Program-made: the position numbers and the translations under genes
Assembly: GCA_027494055.1 (NCBI GenBank)
Contig: JAOSJO010000001.1
Location: 434,001 to 498,000 of the forward strand
Length of the DNA: 64,000 bases
Direction of reading: 5' to 3'
Origin: Anaerolineae bacterium
GTDB lineage: Bacteria; Chloroflexota; Anaerolineae; Aggregatilineales; JAFGMM01
Shown: one piece after another, positions 9,053-19,254 of the stretch
Layout of the letters: each line of letters opens with the position of its first letter
Position numbering within the stretch: the first letter of the stretch is position 1
The notes under the pieces: model-generated
What the model saw: only the letters and a program-made list of their open reading frames with translations
Databases searched by the model: none
Told to the model about the DNA's origin: nothing

Positions 9053-9154
9053 CCTCATCACGGCCACGACGGCCTATAACATCACCCGCGCCGTGGGTCG
9101 AGATCAGCCTCATCACCACAGAGTATAACATCATCCTGCGCCGTCTGGGTCGAG
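9053..9154. repeat. Imperfect 50-bp tandem duplication upstream of the GT2 gene
   Basis: Two copies, about 9053-9102 and 9108-9154, each beginning CCTCATCAC and containing TATAACATCA and GGGTCGAG. The first copy includes the ribosome-binding region of the GT2 gene. On the minus strand each copy carries a TGATGTTATA segment that could be a -10 box, so the promoter region appears duplicated. Confidence 0.6.
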
Positions 9155-9475
9155 CGCGGCGCGGGTTTCGGCGATGGTCGGTAACGCCCTGGGCGCTTCA
9201 AGTTCCCAGGGAGTTGAAAGGCCCCTGCCTGCCTACCCTTGCTCCTCCACGTTGCGATCTCTTCGCCGTCAGCCGTAAAGTGCATACACCAGCGCGTCGA
9301 TCTCCCGGTCAACGTGCGCGATCTCTCCGCCAGCGCGTGACGCGTGTGAGCGCGACTGGCGTGGCGTGCTGTCAGGTGAGCATCGTCAACCAGCGCGACC
9401 ATCCGGTCGTGGGGCGACGTGGGGGGTCGGAGAAGTCGATAGTGCGGATGGGGAGTTGCCTAGGTGCGCGCTGAA

Positions 9476-10400
9476 CTTATAGTAACTACCAAAGATGGGC
9501 TGTGGCTCACGGCGTAGAACTCAATAATCTGGAGTTGAGAGTACCGAGTAGATAGTAGATATTTTCATCCATGTTTGAACTAATACGTGTGATCCTGCGT
9601 GCCAGTAGCGAAAAAAACTGACCAATAAAAATTCGACCGTTACTCAATGACGGTGTTAGGAGATGTGAAAAAACCACTTGCCTCATCGAGATACATCATC
9701 CCATACCAATACTATAATCCTCTGTCCCCTTATCGACACCGAGTTATCTCCTTGATCTACCAAGTACTATATTATTCGGATATTGTCTCGCTAACACGCC
9801 TCCTCAAGAATTTGATAACTATCTTCAGGGAGAATATGGAAAGATCAAATACTTTGGCAAATCTGCATATCTTCGAACATTTTCCTCAGAAAAGGTTGTA
9901 GTACGTCATTCTCCAAATTGTGTGCGGGCTTCGCTCAGTTGTAGACTAGTAACAGTCCTTGCCACTCTGCACACCTACCGAAGCGCTCAACGATGTCAGC
10001 TAATGGTATCCCTATCTGCTCAATTTTTCGAAAGCTCCTTTGTCTCCTGGTTTCAAGTGAAATGCTGGCACTCAAACCATCCCATACAACTTCTGAACTC
10101 TTCTACAGTCTCCAAGCGTTCTCTTTCTTTTTGTAGTCATGAAAGTTGTGTTCCTGACCACCTAAAGTATGCAGGAGTAATTGGTTGCATCCTCAAAAAC
10201 TGGTGTCACCAAAGTCCGATCTGCGAAAGGGCTTTAGAGTTGATAGAAAACCCTTAAGCGAGAAGAGAAAGTATGGAAGAATTTATTCGGGAGATATGCA
10301 AAGTGACCGCTGGCCAAGCAAGCAGACTTCTCTCTACAAACACATAATACAGATCAAACTTGCCATACGCAGATGTATACACTTCTAAGAAACCAAGACT
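9476..10400. other. AT-rich stretch: target-recognition part of the restriction-modification gene
   Basis: This stretch is visibly AT-rich inside an otherwise GC-rich window. It has no intact gene. On the minus strand it encodes, in shifting frames, the post-motif-IV methyltransferase segment and probable target-recognition domain of the restriction-modification gene (see that entry for motifs). On the plus strand a 179-codon open stretch ends at 10257, but its product is Ser/Cys-rich, has no recognisable motif and overlaps the minus-strand motifs, so I do not call it. Confidence 0.6.
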
Positions 10401-10537
10401 CATGTCAATCGCCCCACAGCCAAAGCAAGGCGGTTCCTATCACCACGTCAAAGCCGCCCGGCGCGCGGCCGCCTCCTCCGGCGTCACGCACACCGAACGC
10501 ACGATCTCCGCAAGGGGCCGGGTGGGTTGATCTGATT

Positions 10538-10562
10538 GGACAAGGGGCTTAAGCCCTTGTCC
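10538..10562. repeat. Palindrome (hairpin) at the end of the transposase remnant insert
   Basis: GGACAAGGG and CCCTTGTCC flank the centre GCTTAAG, giving a strong hairpin. Its right arm is also the first unit of the adjacent 12-bp array. Y1 transposases recognise such end hairpins, so this is probably an end of the inserted element. Confidence 0.65.
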
Positions 10563-10773
10563 AGTCCCTCATCCAGTCCCTCATCCAGCCCCTCATCCAG
10601 TCCTCATCCTGCCCTCATCCAGTCCCTCATCCAGTCCCTCATCCAGCGCCTTGTCCAGTCCCTTGTCCAGTCCCTCATCCAGTCCCTCGTCCAGTCCCTC
10701 ATCCAGTCCCTCGTCCAGTCCCTCATCCAGCCCTTGTCCAGTCCCTCATCCTGCGCCTTGTCCTGCCCTTGTC
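10554..10773. repeat. 12-bp tandem repeat array (about 18 units)
   Basis: Units of the form CCAGTCCCTCAT and variants CCAGTCCCTTGT, CCAGCGCCTTGT and CCTGCCCTTGT run head to tail; a few units are 11 long. The variation is mostly CAT versus TGT at the unit end. The unit matches the right arm of the hairpin at 10538-10562 plus AGT. Confidence 0.85.
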
Positions 10774-10802
10774 TTGATCCGGCAGACCCTCGCTCCACGT
10801 CC

Positions 10803-11217
10803 TCACAGCGTCTCTCCCCAGGTTTCGACGTGCTTGACGTGGTTGTTCATCACATATTCGATGACGCGGTACAGAGAAGCTCGTCAGGGATCGCGCGGCG
10901 ATTGAACTTCTGCGCCCACACATGCTGACCCGGCTCCCAATCCCGCGCCCGCTGGAATGCGCGAACTGTAGCCCTTGATCTTGCGGACGTGCTCGTTCAA
11001 CACCGCTCGGTCTCCGCTGCCAAAACCATATGCACGTGGTCCGGCAAACGTTGAACGCAACGACGGCGATGCGGTGCGTGCGGCAGGCTTCCGCAATCTT
11101 CTCGGCGATCAGGAGCTGATCTTCCGGGGAGAAAATCAGCGGCTCGCCGCGCTTGACGCCGACTTCTGCCATCCGCTCCGAGACGCGCGTTGTGCGTCCA
11201 AACGTCACCAGCCACAA
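10803..11217 (-). pseudogene. Y1 (IS200-like, RAYT-type) transposase remnant
   Basis: The pieces read WLVTFGRTTRVSERM, GVKRGEPLIFSPEDQ, then PDHVHMVL near 11021-11045 (the HUH position of Y1 transposases), LNEHVRKIKGYSSR, EPGQHVWAQKFNRRAIPDE and VIEYVMNNHVKHVETWG, stopping at a TGA at 10803-10805. Three to four shifts are needed. The order and wording match REP-associated tyrosine transposases of about 140-190 residues. It lies inside the restriction-modification gene, in the same orientation, just upstream of the hairpin and 12-bp array. Confidence 0.65.
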
Positions 11218-12723
11218 CTGGCGCGTTCGCCACTGAAAGACCTCCGGGAATTCCTCCTCCCATTTGAACGCCGCGTCGCCCGCGACGGCAGGGGTCGTCG
11301 ATCAGGCTGTTGCCGCGCCGGATGTGCGTCAGCATCGGCAGGCGCTCGCGCTCGCCGGCGGCGCGCAACAGCAGGTTCAGCCGCGCCACCTCCACCGCCT
11401 GCTCGTCCAGGTCCACGCCGTAGAGGTTCTCTTGCAGGATGCGCAGCCGGCGGCGGCGTGGGAACTGCTTATCCTCTTCCGTGCCGTGCCGGGCAAGCCA
11501 GCGGTCGAGCACGTCGAACGCCTCGATGAGAAACGAGCCAGAGCCGCACGCGGGGTCAAGGATGCGCAGCGCGTGCGGGTCTGCGCCTTCCTCCAGCAGC
11601 CTGCCCAGCGTGTTCTTGCACGATGTAGCGCACCACAAACTGCGGCGTGTAATAGATCCCCTGCGCCTTGCGCTTGCTGCGCTTCTCCAGGTCGATGACG
11701 GCCTTGCCTTCGGGGTCCTGCGCCTTGAAGCTCAGGTATTGCTCGTAGATCGCGCCCAGCACGTCGGCGTCGATGGCGTTGAAGTCATAAGAGATGTAGC
11801 CGCCCGGCAGGCCGTACAGCCCGTCAATGATGCGGGTGAGCAGCAACGGATCGTGCAATGCCAGGTGGTCGAGGGAGCTTTCTGCGAACAGGTTGGCGTC
11901 GTACACGGTGTCGAGTTCGCGAAACAGGGCCAGCAGGTCGGCGAAAAAGGTCCTTGTCCTTCTTGCGGCTGTCCTGGAACTCGCGGACCAGCGCGCGCAG
12001 CCGGGGCGCTCGATGCCGCGATCCTCGACGGTGCGAATGAAGATCAGCCGGTCGATGAGGCGTTGCACGGCGTTGTCAACGGCGCGGAGGTCCTGCGTCC
12101 ACAGGTTGGGGTTCCAGCCGCGAATCTGGCGGAACAGCTCATGCCGCCATTCGGTCAACTGCGCGAAGAGGAGTTCATTGACCGGATGCTTCTTGGACTT
12201 CTTGCCCCAGCGCTCCGCCTGCCGGTTGAGTTCGCCGGTTGCATGGCTTCTCTGGAGAGCAGCCACAGGTCTTCGAAGTCATCGTTGGCATACCGCTCCC
12301 ACCGGAGGTCAAGCGCGACCGCGCGGGCGGGGTTGGTCTCCTGCCACTCGGCGTTGAGGACCTTCAACCCTTCGAAGTCGGGTGAGGACGGCCCAGGTGA
12401 CGTCCTTGTGCCAGGCGTAGTTGATCGCCTGGGTTGCCCAGCGCGGGTCATCGAGCCTTTCGGGGATTTTCTTGGTCTCCAGGTAGAAGACCGGCACGCC
12501 GCCGAGGTAAAGCCGAAGTCCACAAAGCCGCGCGAGATTTGCTCCTCGGCGGTCACTTCGTCAGGGTTCGCCGTGTCCCAGCCGAGGGCGCGGAAAGGGG
12601 CAGAATGAAGCTGTGACGGGTTTGGGCCTCGTTGTAACTTGCCCGGTCCTTCGCTGACAGGCGGCCAAACTTCTCGACAAGTGCGGCGATCTGCGCGCGG
12701 GCGGTCTCTTTCGCAACGCTCAT

Positions 12724-13909
12724 TCAGGTCTCCGACTTGCTTCGCGAGCGGGACAGCTCCTCTAGCTTCCCCCTGATCTGCCCGTCCTCTGTGCCCTGGT
12801 GCTCCAGGAAGTCCACCATGAACGCGCTGCGCCGCTGGCGCAGGCTCATCACCGCCACCGCGCGCACGTCATCGACCGTGGCGAGGTCGCGCCCGTCGGC
12901 GGCGGCGTGGGCGCGCGCCGCCTCGAACATGGTGTACTCGGCGCGGTGCGAGTCGATGTCGAGTGCGCTGATCAGCCCCAGGCCCACGTCAATCGCCTGG
13001 TCGTCCAGCCTCACCTCGCGGAGCAACGCGCGCGCCAGCGCCACCTCTTCACGGGCGGCCTCGGTGGCTTCGTACCACTTGTGGATGAACGCGCGCCGGT
13101 TGGATCGGTACGCCCGCACGCGGCTGTAGACCTCCAGGCGGTCGGTGGGTTCGGTCAGGCCGCGCACGGTCACGCGCAGGCCGAACCGGTCCATGATCTG
13201 CGGGCGCAGGCCGCCCTCCTCCGGGTTCATGCTCCCGATGAACACGAAACGCGCGCGGAACGTGCCCACCATCGCCCCGCGCCGCACGGTGTAGCTGCCC
13301 TGCGCCGAGGCGTCGAGGATCGCGTCAACGATCTGGTCGTCGAGCAGGTTGGCCTCGTCTACGTAGAGCAGGTTCTGGTCGGCGCGGGCCAGGATGCCCC
13401 GCTCAAGGCGGATGCGGCCCTGCTGCACCGCGATGCGCTCGTTGATGCCGCCCACCACGTCCTCAAGCCGCGCGTTGAGCGGCAGCTCGATCAGGCGCAC
13501 CGGCTCGAAGTGGGCGATGGGTTCGTTGCGCGCCAGCTTTTCCGCGCAATCCGGGCACACGCCGTCGCCGCCCTCGGCGGTGGGGGTCTTCCGGCAGGCA
13601 GCCCTCCGGGCAGTCGCTCACCAGCACGTCGGGCAGCAGCGTGCTGAGGCTGCGCACGGCGACCGTCTTGCCCACGCCGCGCGGCCCGATGAGCAGCACC
13701 CCGCCCACCGCCGGGTTGATCACCGCCAGCAGCAGCGCCAGGCGCATCTCGTACTGGCCGACCACGGCCATGAAGGGAAACGGCAGGTGCTCGTCGAGGC
13801 CGAGGTCCACCGGGGGCGCGCCGAGCACCGGCCTGGCCCCCGCCTCGCTGAGCAGCCGCAGCAGCGCGGATTGCTCTTTGCCCGCGTAGTCGGGCCGTGC
13901 GTCACCCAT
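12724..13909 (-). CDS. AAA+ ATPase of the magnesium-chelatase ChlI / MoxR type (one frameshift)
   Basis: About 395 residues once the C-run at 13582-13586 is corrected. Walker A GPRGVGKT, Walker B LLYVDEANLLDD, sensor FIGSMNPEEGGLRPQ and RFGLRVTV fit the ChlI/BchI branch. Just after Walker A an insertion with CPEGC and CPDC looks like a zinc ribbon that ordinary ChlI lacks. No von Willebrand (ChlD) partner or other chlorophyll/cobalamin gene is near, so a chaperone-like MoxR role is as likely as metal chelation. It starts at 13909, seven bases after the beta-flower gene stop, and its TGA abuts the ATG of the restriction-modification gene. Confidence 0.82.
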
Positions 13910-13915
13910 GGCGGC

Positions 13916-14293
13916 TCAGTCCATATCCGGGCGGGTTTCCGAGACGCGCTGGAAGATGTCTGGCTCCTCTTCGAGCACGTCGATGATGTCGTAAGTCATC
14001 GACGCCATCATCGGCGGGAGCGGCGCGCGCGCGGGCAGGTCATCGGGCTTCGGCGGGCGCGGCGGCACGTCCTTCCGCAGCGGGTGATGCGGGGCCGCGC
14101 GCTTCCGCAGGATGCGCCCGTCCTTGTGGAGCTTCCCAATCCACTCGCCGGCGGCGGTCCAGACCTCGGAACCCTCGACAAAGCCCACCCACTCGCCGCG
14201 CGTGTCAAAGATGTTGTCGCCTATCTTGGTCGCGAACCAGTCGCCTGCTGTGTCGTAGATGAATAACCAATCCCGCTTCGGTTTCTTTGCCAT
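13916..14293 (-). CDS. Small beta-flower-type repeat protein
   Basis: About 125 residues. Residues 8-60 repeat a short unit of the form D-x-x-G-x-W-x-x-x-x-G (IYDTAGDWFA, IFDTRGEWVGF, VWTAAGEWIGKL), which matches the four-fold beta-flower family of unknown function. The C-terminal half is proline-rich and then acidic (DIIDVLEEEPDIFQ). I chose the ATG at 14293 because GGAGTAGG lies about seven bases upstream and a -10 box is at 14322. It is the first gene of the operon with the AAA+ ATPase and the restriction-modification gene. Confidence 0.7.
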   Translation of the reverse strand: MAKKPKRDWLFIYDTAGDWFATKIGDNIFDTRGEWVGFVEGSEVWTAAGEWIGKLHKDGRILRKRAAPHHPLRKDVPPRPPKPDDLPARAPLPPMMASMTYDIIDVLEEEPDIFQRVSETRPDMD

Positions 14294-14321
14294 CGGCCTA
14301 CTCCCATCGGTGATAGCCCAC

Positions 14322-14327
14322 ATTATA
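14322..14327 (-). promoter_or_regulatory. -10 box of the beta-flower/AAA+/restriction operon
   Basis: TATAAT on the minus strand, 28 bases upstream of the ATG at 14293. The -35 region is not recognisable. Confidence 0.4.
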
Positions 14328-14353
14328 CACGATTGAGCATACCGCGTCGCGCC

Positions 14354-15501
14354 TCACGCGCCGCCGACAAAGCGCACGAAGACCTGGTTGCTCACCAGCC
14401 GCGCGCGCGGCGTCAGGCGCACCGCGTCGCCGTGCTGCTCCAGCAGGCCGAGCGCGATGAGTTCCGCCAGCTCTGCGCCGAACACCTCCCACAGCCCGCG
14501 GCCAAAGCGCGCCGCGAACCGGCCCGCCGGCACCCTCCCCCGTGAGGCGCAGGCCGAGGAACATCGCCTCTTCCATCATCTCGCGCGCGCTGAGGCGGTG
14601 CGCCTCGCCCACGGCGGGCGAGAGGCCGGGCGCGCCCGGCTGCCCGGCGCGCATCCGGTCCAGGTACGTTTCCAGGTCGCCGACCACCGCATAGCGGACC
14701 CCCGCCACGTACCCGTGCGCGCCCGCGCCCAGGCCATAGTACGCCCCCGCCGCGCCACACGCTGACGTTGTGCCGGCACGCCTTGCCCGGTCGCGCCCAG
14801 TTCGAAAGCTCGTACTGCTGCAACCCCGCTTCGGCCAGCGCCGCGCCGGCCAGCGCGTACAGGGCCGCCATCAGGTCGCCGTCGCCGACGCGCTCCTGCC
14901 CCGCCGCAACCCGGCGCGCCAGCGGCGTCCCCGGCTCCACGGCCAGCGCGTAGGCCGAGACGTGGTCCGGCGACCATGCCAGCGCCCGCGCCAGCGTGCT
15001 GCGCCAGCGCGCCCGCGTGTCGCCAGGCAGCCCGTAGATCAGGTCCACGCCCACGTTGTCGAAGCCCGCCGCGCGCGCCCACGCCACCGCCTGTTGCGCC
15101 TGCGCGACGGTGTGCGTGCGGCCCATCCGCCGCAGGGTGTCGTCGTGGCCGCTCTCCACGCCGAAGCTCAGCCGGTTGACGCCGGCCGCGCGCACGTCGC
15201 GCAGGTATGCCGCGTCCACCGTGGCCGGATGCGCCTCCATGGTGATCTCCGCGCCGTCCGCCAGGGAGAACGCCGCCGCGCACGTTTCGAGCAGCGCCCC
15301 CACCTGGGCGGGCGCGAGCAGCGACGGCGTCCCACCGCCGAAGTAGACCGTATCGACGCGCTGGCCCGCCCCGACGCAGCGTATCTCCTGCTGTAGCGCG
15401 GCGACATACGGCGCGATCAGGCGTTCGCGCCCGGCGAAGGAATGCAGCGCGCAGTACGCGCACTTGCTCCGGCAGAAGGGGATGTGCAGGTAGACTTCCA
15501 C
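14354..15501 (-). CDS. hemW: Radical SAM haem chaperone HemW-like protein (two frameshifts)
   Basis: About 382 residues after correcting C/G runs at 14744-14748 and 14537-14541. It begins MEVYLHIPFCRSKCAYC, the HemW/HemN radical SAM signature with cysteines at 10, 14 and 17, followed by YFGGGTPSLL, the SAM-site region RLSFGVESG and DLIYGLPG. The C-terminal HemN domain ends with RARLVSNQVFVRFV. HemW, formerly annotated as oxygen-independent coproporphyrinogen oxidase, inserts haem into proteins; true HemN has an extra N-terminal part that is missing here. The start is a GTG without a clear ribosome-binding site. Confidence 0.85.
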
Positions 15502-15686
15502 AGTTGTGAACCCGGTAAAACCTCCGGGCGGGATATGCGTATTGTGTTACGATGCCATTGTACCCGCAATCGGCGCGATGGGGTTTTTCGAGGCGGTTTG
15601 TGCCCGGCGGCAGGGACAGGCTATACTCCCCCCGCAACAGGCACGTCCCTGACAGGGGCACGCTATCCGTGCAAGGTGAGACATCC

Positions 15687-16424
15687 ATGACGAACGCATC
15701 CTACATCGGGAACAACCAGCGGCGCGTTGTCATCCGCGCGACCGGGCTGACCAAGGACCTGCCCCTGGGAAGGGTCATGATTCACGCGGTGTGCGGCGTG
15801 GACCTGACCATATACGAAGGCGAGATGGTCGGCATTGTCGGGCCATCGGGCAGCGGCAAATCGACGCTGCTTGGGATGATCGGCGGCCTGGACAGCCCCA
15901 CCGCCGGCCAGATCGAGATTGACGGCGTGGACATCACCCGCATGAGCGAGGGCCGGCTGGCGGAGGTCCGCAACGAGAAGATCGGCTTTGTCTTCCAGTT
16001 CTTCAACCTGATCCCCTCGCTCACCGCCATCGAGAACGTGGCCCTGCCCATCCAGTTCGCGCGTAAGTCGAAGTTCAACCCCATGAAGCGCGCGAGCGCC
16101 CTGCTGACGATGCTCGGCCTGGGCGAGCGGCTCAACCACCGCCCCACCGAGCTTTCGGGCGGCGAGCAGCAGCGCGTCGCCATCGCGCGCGCCCTGGCGA
16201 ATGACCCGCCCATCCTGCTCGCCGATGAGCCGACCGGCAACCTCGACACCGCCTCCGGCGCGGTGGTGATGCAGGCGTTCCGCACCATCCGCGACCAGAT
16301 CGGCACGACGATTGTGGTGGTGACGCACGAAGCCGAGGTCGCGTCCCAGATGGAGCGCGTGCTCACGCTGGTGGACGGCAGGCTGGTCGATGGCTACGGG
16401 CCGGCAGGGGGCGCACGCCGATGA
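15687..16424 (+). CDS. ABC transporter ATPase (MacB/LolD type)
   Basis: A 245-residue ATPase for a type VII (MacB-like) exporter. Walker [11 protein letters not shown]-loop [14 protein letters not shown], signature LSGGEQQR, Walker [14 protein letters not shown] and H-loop VVVTHE are complete; the ADEPTGNLD form is typical of the LolD/MacB branch. The ATG at 15687 has AAGGTGAG six bases upstream. The stop overlaps the permease start by four bases (ATGA), so the two form an operon. Confidence 0.93.
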   Translation: MTNASYIGNNQRRVVIRATGLTKDLPLGRVMIHAVCGVDLTIYEGEMVGIVGPSGSGKSTLLGMIGGLDSPTAGQIEIDGVDITRMSEGRLAEVRNEKIGFVFQFFNLIPSLTAIENVALPIQFARKSKFNPMKRASALLTMLGLGERLNHRPTELSGGEQQRVAIARALANDPPILLADEPTGNLDTASGAVVMQAFRTIRDQIGTTIVVVTHEAEVASQMERVLTLVDGRLVDGYGPAGGARR

Positions 16425-19201
16425 AGCGCCTGGGGTTCTACTTCCAGCACGCGCTGCGCGACATGGGGCGCAACCGCCGGCTGACGCTCTTCGCGCTGTT
16501 TGCGGTGGCGGTCGGCGTGGCGACGGTGGTCGGGCTGCGGATGCTCGGCCTGATGATTACCGACACGCTCACCAGCAACGCGCAGGCCGTCAACCGGGGC
16601 GACATTCTGCTGACGCCGCGCAACGCTTTCGTCAACGTCGACATCGGCGTGCTGGTGGGCGAAGAGGGCACCGCCGGCCGGTCGTTTGACGAGAGGACCG
16701 TGCAGCAGGTGTACGACTGGGCCGAGACGCGCGGCATCGACGTGACCAAGGCGCTTGGCAACAACCTGATGCTCGCGTCGGTGGTGCGCGACGGGCGGCC
16801 CGGCGCGCCGCGCATCATCCAGTCGTTCTTTGTCGAGCCGGAGCTGTTTCCGTTCTACGACACCATCCTCGCCGAAGACCCGGAGGGCGCGCCGCTCGCC
16901 GAGCTGCTGAACAGCCCGACCGACATCGTTATCGGGCGCAACCTCGCGGACGTGCTTGGCGCGCAGGTGGGCGACCAGATCCGCGCCGGTTCCGCTGAAG
17001 ACCTGTTCACGGTGCGCGGGATCGTGCCTACGACCAGCCAGGGCGGGATGCGCAACTTCTTCGCGGTGCTGCTCGGTTTCGCGTTCTACGATTACGACGC
17101 GATCACGCTTTTCGGTACCGACCCCTCCCCCAGCGAGCTGTACCTGCGCCTGCCCGACCCCTCGCAGGTCGATGACCTCGATCACGAAGTGCGCAACCTG
17201 ATCGGGGTTTCGAATGGGTCGAGCCTGACGACGACGGAATGGCTCGAAGCCAGCGAGATCGGCAGCGAAGTGCTCAACCGCATGGTGCTGGTGCTGAGTT
17301 TGGGGTCGCTGTTGATCGGCGGCATCGGCATCATCAACACCATGCTGGTGCTGGTGAGCCGCCGCACGCTTGAAGTCGCCGTGCTCAAGACCATCGGCCT
17401 GAAGGGGCGGCAGATCACACTGTTGTTCATGCTCGAGGCGCTGATGCTCGGCATCGTGGGCAGCGTGCTCGGCGCGTTCGTCGGCATGGTGCTGAGCTTC
17501 TACCTGCGCGGCGTGGGCGAGTTGATCGCCGCGCGCGCCATCGTGTGGAAGTTCCACCTCGACCCGATCCTGATTGGCGGCGCGCTCGGCATCGCGATCA
17601 CGACCGTGTTCGGCTTCCTGCCCACCCTGGCGGCGGGGCAGGTGCGCCCGGCGGTGGTGCTGCGCCCCACCGACCTGCCCATCCCGCGCGCGGGCCGGCT
17701 GCGCTCGCTGCTGGCGCTGGCCGTGCTGGTCGTGGTGTTGGGGGCCATCGTGGGGCAGATCATGAACCTCGGCGCGGCGTTGAGCGGCGACCTGTTTGCC
17801 GCGCCCAGCCGCAGGGCCGCCGCGCAGGCCATGAACGACCTCGCCACCGGCGGCAGCCCGGCCCCGTTCGTGACCAACTTCCTCGTGGGGAGCGCCCTCG
17901 TTCTGGGGACGCTGCTCTTCCTGGGCGTCCTGGTGAGCCTGCTGTGGGTCCTGGTGTGGCTGCTGGGGCATCTGCCCAGCTTCGGCAACGTGGACCTCAA
18001 GCTCGCCATCCGCGCGCTGCGCGGCCACCGCACGCGCAACGCGAGCACGATGCTGGCGCTTATCATCGGCATGGCCTCGCTGAGCGTGATCGTGCTCATC
18101 ACCGGCACCGTATCGAACATCCTGCAGACCCAACTGTCCGCAGCGGTGGGCGGCAACGTGGTGGTGATGTCGTTCAACCCGCTCGCGCAGCAGGGCATCT
18201 ACAACCGCCTGGATGCCGAAGCCGGCGTGAACGGCTACATCCGCCTGGAGTTCAACACCAGCGGGCTTGACCTTGTGGCCGTCAACGGCAACACGGACCT
18301 GGCCGCGCTGGATAGCCCGGTCGAGCGCGAGGGCTTCCGGAACTGGACCGTGCGCCGCGACCTGGAGCAGGTCCTGGGCGTGACCATCGGCGGCAGCCCG
18401 CCGCTGCCCAACCTGGTCGAAGGCGCGCAGTTGAGCGTCGCCAACCAGGACCAGCCGGTGATCGTGATCCCCGGCACGCGGGAGGTCCGTGACTTTGGGT
18501 TCCGCCCCGGCGACCAACTCACCTACCGGACGCGGGACGGCGCGACCATCACGCTGACCGTCATTGGCCTTACCGAAGCGCCCGACGAAAACCAGTTGGA
18601 GTTCAGCATCCTGGGGCGCATGGCCTACGCGCCCATCCAGGCGCTGCCGCAGCGTGGCGGCTTTGCGTCATCGTTTTTTGCTATGACGTTCGTTGACGTG
18701 CAGGATGCGTATGTCAACGAAGTGCTGGCCGATATGGGCAGCATCCTCGGCACGCTGCCGTTCGACATCCGCCTGATCGACTCGCTCATCAGCCGCATCC
18801 TCGACCAGATGGTCGCGCTGCCGCTGCTGGCGTCGATCCTGTCCCTGTTCGCGGGCGGGGTCATCATCGCGAACACCGTCGCGCTGGCGACGCTGGAACG
18901 CCGCCGCGAGATCGGCATCATGAAGGCGCTGGGGCTGAAGGGCCGCCGGGTGCTGGGGCTGCTGCTGCTCGAAAACCTCATCATCGGCCTGGTGAGCGGG
19001 CTGATCGGCGTGGGGCTGGGCGTGATCCCGGCGATTGGGCTGAGCGCCAGCATGACTGAGGGTCTGCTGACGTTGACGCTGCCCATCCCGTCGATCATCG
19101 GTTTGATGGTCCTGGCGCTGCTGGTCGTGGCGGCGGCCACGCTCGTCACGGCGGTCGGCGCGGCGCGCCAGAAGCCGCTCACTGTGCTGCGTTACGAGTA
19201 G
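16421..19201 (+). CDS. FtsX-family ABC transporter permease, two FtsX domains
   Basis: A 926-residue permease. It has an N-terminal membrane helix, a long extracytoplasmic MacB-type domain (about 50-275), a first FtsX domain with three helices (about 285-420), a fourth-helix region, a second periplasmic region (about 560-780) and a second FtsX domain near the end ([14 protein letters not shown] onward). Both FtsX domains contain the coupling sequence of the [16 protein letters not shown] type. Such double permeases export lipoproteins, peptides or antibiotics without a separate membrane-fusion protein. Cargo is unknown. Confidence 0.92.
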   Translation: MKRLGFYFQHALRDMGRNRRLTLFALFAVAVGVATVVGLRMLGLMITDTLTSNAQAVNRGDILLTPRNAFVNVDIGVLVGEEGTAGRSFDERTVQQVYDWAETRGIDVTKALGNNLMLASVVRDGRPGAPRIIQSFFVEPELFPFYDTILAEDPEGAPLAELLNSPTDIVIGRNLADVLGAQVGDQIRAGSAEDLFTVRGIVPTTSQGGMRNFFAVLLGFAFYDYDAITLFGTDPSPSELYLRLPDPSQVDDLDHEVRNLIGVSNGSSLTTTEWLEASEIGSEVLNRMVLVLSLGSLLIGGIGIINTMLVLVSRRTLEVAVLKTIGLKGRQITLLFMLEALMLGIVGSVLGAFVGMVLSFYLRGVGELIAARAIVWKFHLDPILIGGALGIAITTVFGFLPTLAAGQVRPAVVLRPTDLPIPRAGRLRSLLALAVLVVVLGAIVGQIMNLGAALSGDLFAAPSRRAAAQAMNDLATGGSPAPFVTNFLVGSALVLGTLLFLGVLVSLLWVLVWLLGHLPSFGNVDLKLAIRALRGHRTRNASTMLALIIGMASLSVIVLITGTVSNILQTQLSAAVGGNVVVMSFNPLAQQGIYNRLDAEAGVNGYIRLEFNTSGLDLVAVNGNTDLAALDSPVEREGFRNWTVRRDLEQVLGVTIGGSPPLPNLVEGAQLSVANQDQPVIVIPGTREVRDFGFRPGDQLTYRTRDGATITLTVIGLTEAPDENQLEFSILGRMAYAPIQALPQRGGFASSFFAMTFVDVQDAYVNEVLADMGSILGTLPFDIRLIDSLISRILDQMVALPLLASILSLFAGGVIIANTVALATLERRREIGIMKALGLKGRRVLGLLLLENLIIGLVSGLIGVGLGVIPAIGLSASMTEGLLTLTLPIPSIIGLMVLALLVVAAATLVTAVGAARQKPLTVLRYE

Positions 19202-19254
19202 ACACGAAAGGTATCTATTCACGTTGTCCGCTCGGTATCACGCTAGAGTGTGCT

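Larger units (their letters stand above)
9233..12723 (-). pseudogene. Type IIG-like restriction-modification enzyme (N6-adenine methyltransferase), interrupted and frameshifted
   Basis: Read from high to low coordinate, pieces of one Eco57I-type enzyme appear in the right order: ATG at 12723 (SVAKETARAQIAALVEKFG), a nuclease-like segment with VFYLETKK near 12490, GIYYTPQFVVRYIV near 11640, methyltransferase motif I DPACGSGSF near 11545, EEEFPEVF near 11240, GGFDVVIG at 10436-10455 with a damaged NPP motif, SAYGKFDLYYVF near 10350, GHFAYLPNKFF near 10290, VFEDATNYSCIL near 10180, ENVRRYADLPKYLIFPYS near 9860, MDENIYYLLGTLNSRLL near 9550, RQLPIRTIDFSDP near 9440 and EIAHVDREIDALVYALYG near 9295, ending at a TAG (9233-9235). 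At least fifteen shifts are needed. A transposase remnant and repeats sit between EEEFPEVF and GGFDVVIG. Its ATG directly follows the AAA+ gene's TGA. Confidence 0.75.

Noticed and set aside
9719..10257. A 179-codon open plus-strand frame in the AT-rich island
   Set aside because: The minus strand carries in-order motifs of the restriction enzyme here; the plus-strand product is Ser/Cys-rich without motifs and lacks a ribosome-binding site.
10538..10773. Possible CRISPR array at the short tandem repeats
   Set aside because: Units are 12 bases with no spacers; no cas genes are near.
10536..10928. Ser/Pro-rich (PSSS repeat) plus-strand protein over the 12-bp array
   Set aside because: It is only the translation of the tandem repeat; start and end lack gene signals and the transposase remnant lies on the other strand.
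12724..13909. Magnesium chelatase for chlorophyll synthesis
   Set aside because: No ChlD, ChlH or other pigment gene is present, and the zinc-ribbon insert is atypical.
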